Shown here: positions 53,045 through 53,152 of the stretch, piece after piece
How positions within the stretch are numbered: the first letter of the stretch is position 1
How the letters are laid out: each line of letters starts with the position of its first letter
Assembly: GCF_020667845.1 (NCBI RefSeq)
Contig: NZ_JAFMPQ010000037.1
Location: 1-53,152 of the forward strand
Reading direction: 5' to 3'
Source: Cognatishimia sp. F0-27
GTDB taxonomy: Bacteria > Pseudomonadota > Alphaproteobacteria > Rhodobacterales > Rhodobacteraceae
DNA: 53,152 bases
Notes under the pieces: generated by a model
Told to the model about the DNA's origin: nothing
Seen by the model: the letters and a program-made list of their open reading frames with translations, nothing else
The model's database searches: none
Program-made: the position numbers and the translations under genes

Positions 53045-53152
<108 letters not shown>

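Overview
The window is high-GC DNA with the gene content of a marine alphaproteobacterium of the Roseobacter/Rhodobacteraceae type. The markers are the yceD-rpmF-plsX-fabH-ihfA-merR block, a glmU-glmS pair, a zwf-pgl-pgi Entner-Doudoroff cluster, a Fur/Mur regulator with HHDHLID, and a dmdA-acuI (DMSP demethylation) locus beside a GntR-family regulator. Genus cannot be fixed from the sequence. Most of the window is chromosomal housekeeping DNA. I saw no transposase, integrase, phage gene or CRISPR array.

Layout. 0.4-14.1 kb: moaA, a small lipoprotein, glmS and glmU, a phosphoglycolate-phosphatase-like HAD enzyme, a DegT-type aminotransferase, Fur/Mur, a DUF533/TerB-like protein, SelO, a GNAT enzyme, a nucleoside hydrolase and a SPASM-like radical SAM enzyme. 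14.3-18.5 kb: zwf-pgl-pgi behind a perfect 14-bp palindrome of LacI-operator type. 18.7-22.2 kb: dCTP deaminase, tRNA-Pro(GGG) and a MerR regulator with a giant acidic tail. 22.2-27.7 kb: the envelope/lipid block ihfA, fabH, plsX, rpmF, yceD, with divergent bamE and an OlsB-type acyltransferase.

27.8-32.7 kb: a DMSP locus. A divergent GntR/FCD regulator has its promoter flanked by two TTGTNAGACATTT boxes. It faces DUF2182, DUF1326, dmdA and acuI, which end at a strong intrinsic terminator. The two DUF genes between regulator and dmdA are cysteine-rich and of unknown role. 32.9-37.4 kb: a ThDP enzyme converging on a phosphotransferase, a histidine phosphatase and a nitronate-monooxygenase-like protein.

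37.5-50.4 kb: the most unusual region, an apparently complete carbohydrate-type uptake and catabolic cluster. A ROK repressor and a 774-residue PIG-L deacetylase fusion are transcribed one way; a binding protein, two permeases, an argininosuccinate-lyase-like enzyme, an UgpC-type ATPase, a PfkB kinase and a metallo-beta-lactamase-fold protein with an altered metal site go the other. The divergent promoter is symmetric, with two tandem CTCAA-N5-TTGAG operators. Two hairpins follow the binding-protein gene, and six 69-bp repeats lie between the second permease and the lyase. The gene set suggests import of an N-acylated amino sugar or amino-acid/sugar conjugate, followed by de-acylation, C-N elimination and phosphorylation. 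That pathway is inference.

50.4-53.2 kb: a 0.7-kb stretch without a recognisable gene, a PcaB-like lyase overlapping a HAD phosphatase, a 14-bp-arm inverted repeat, and at the edge the C-terminus of a minus-strand protein made of Ala-Glu-Pro repeats.
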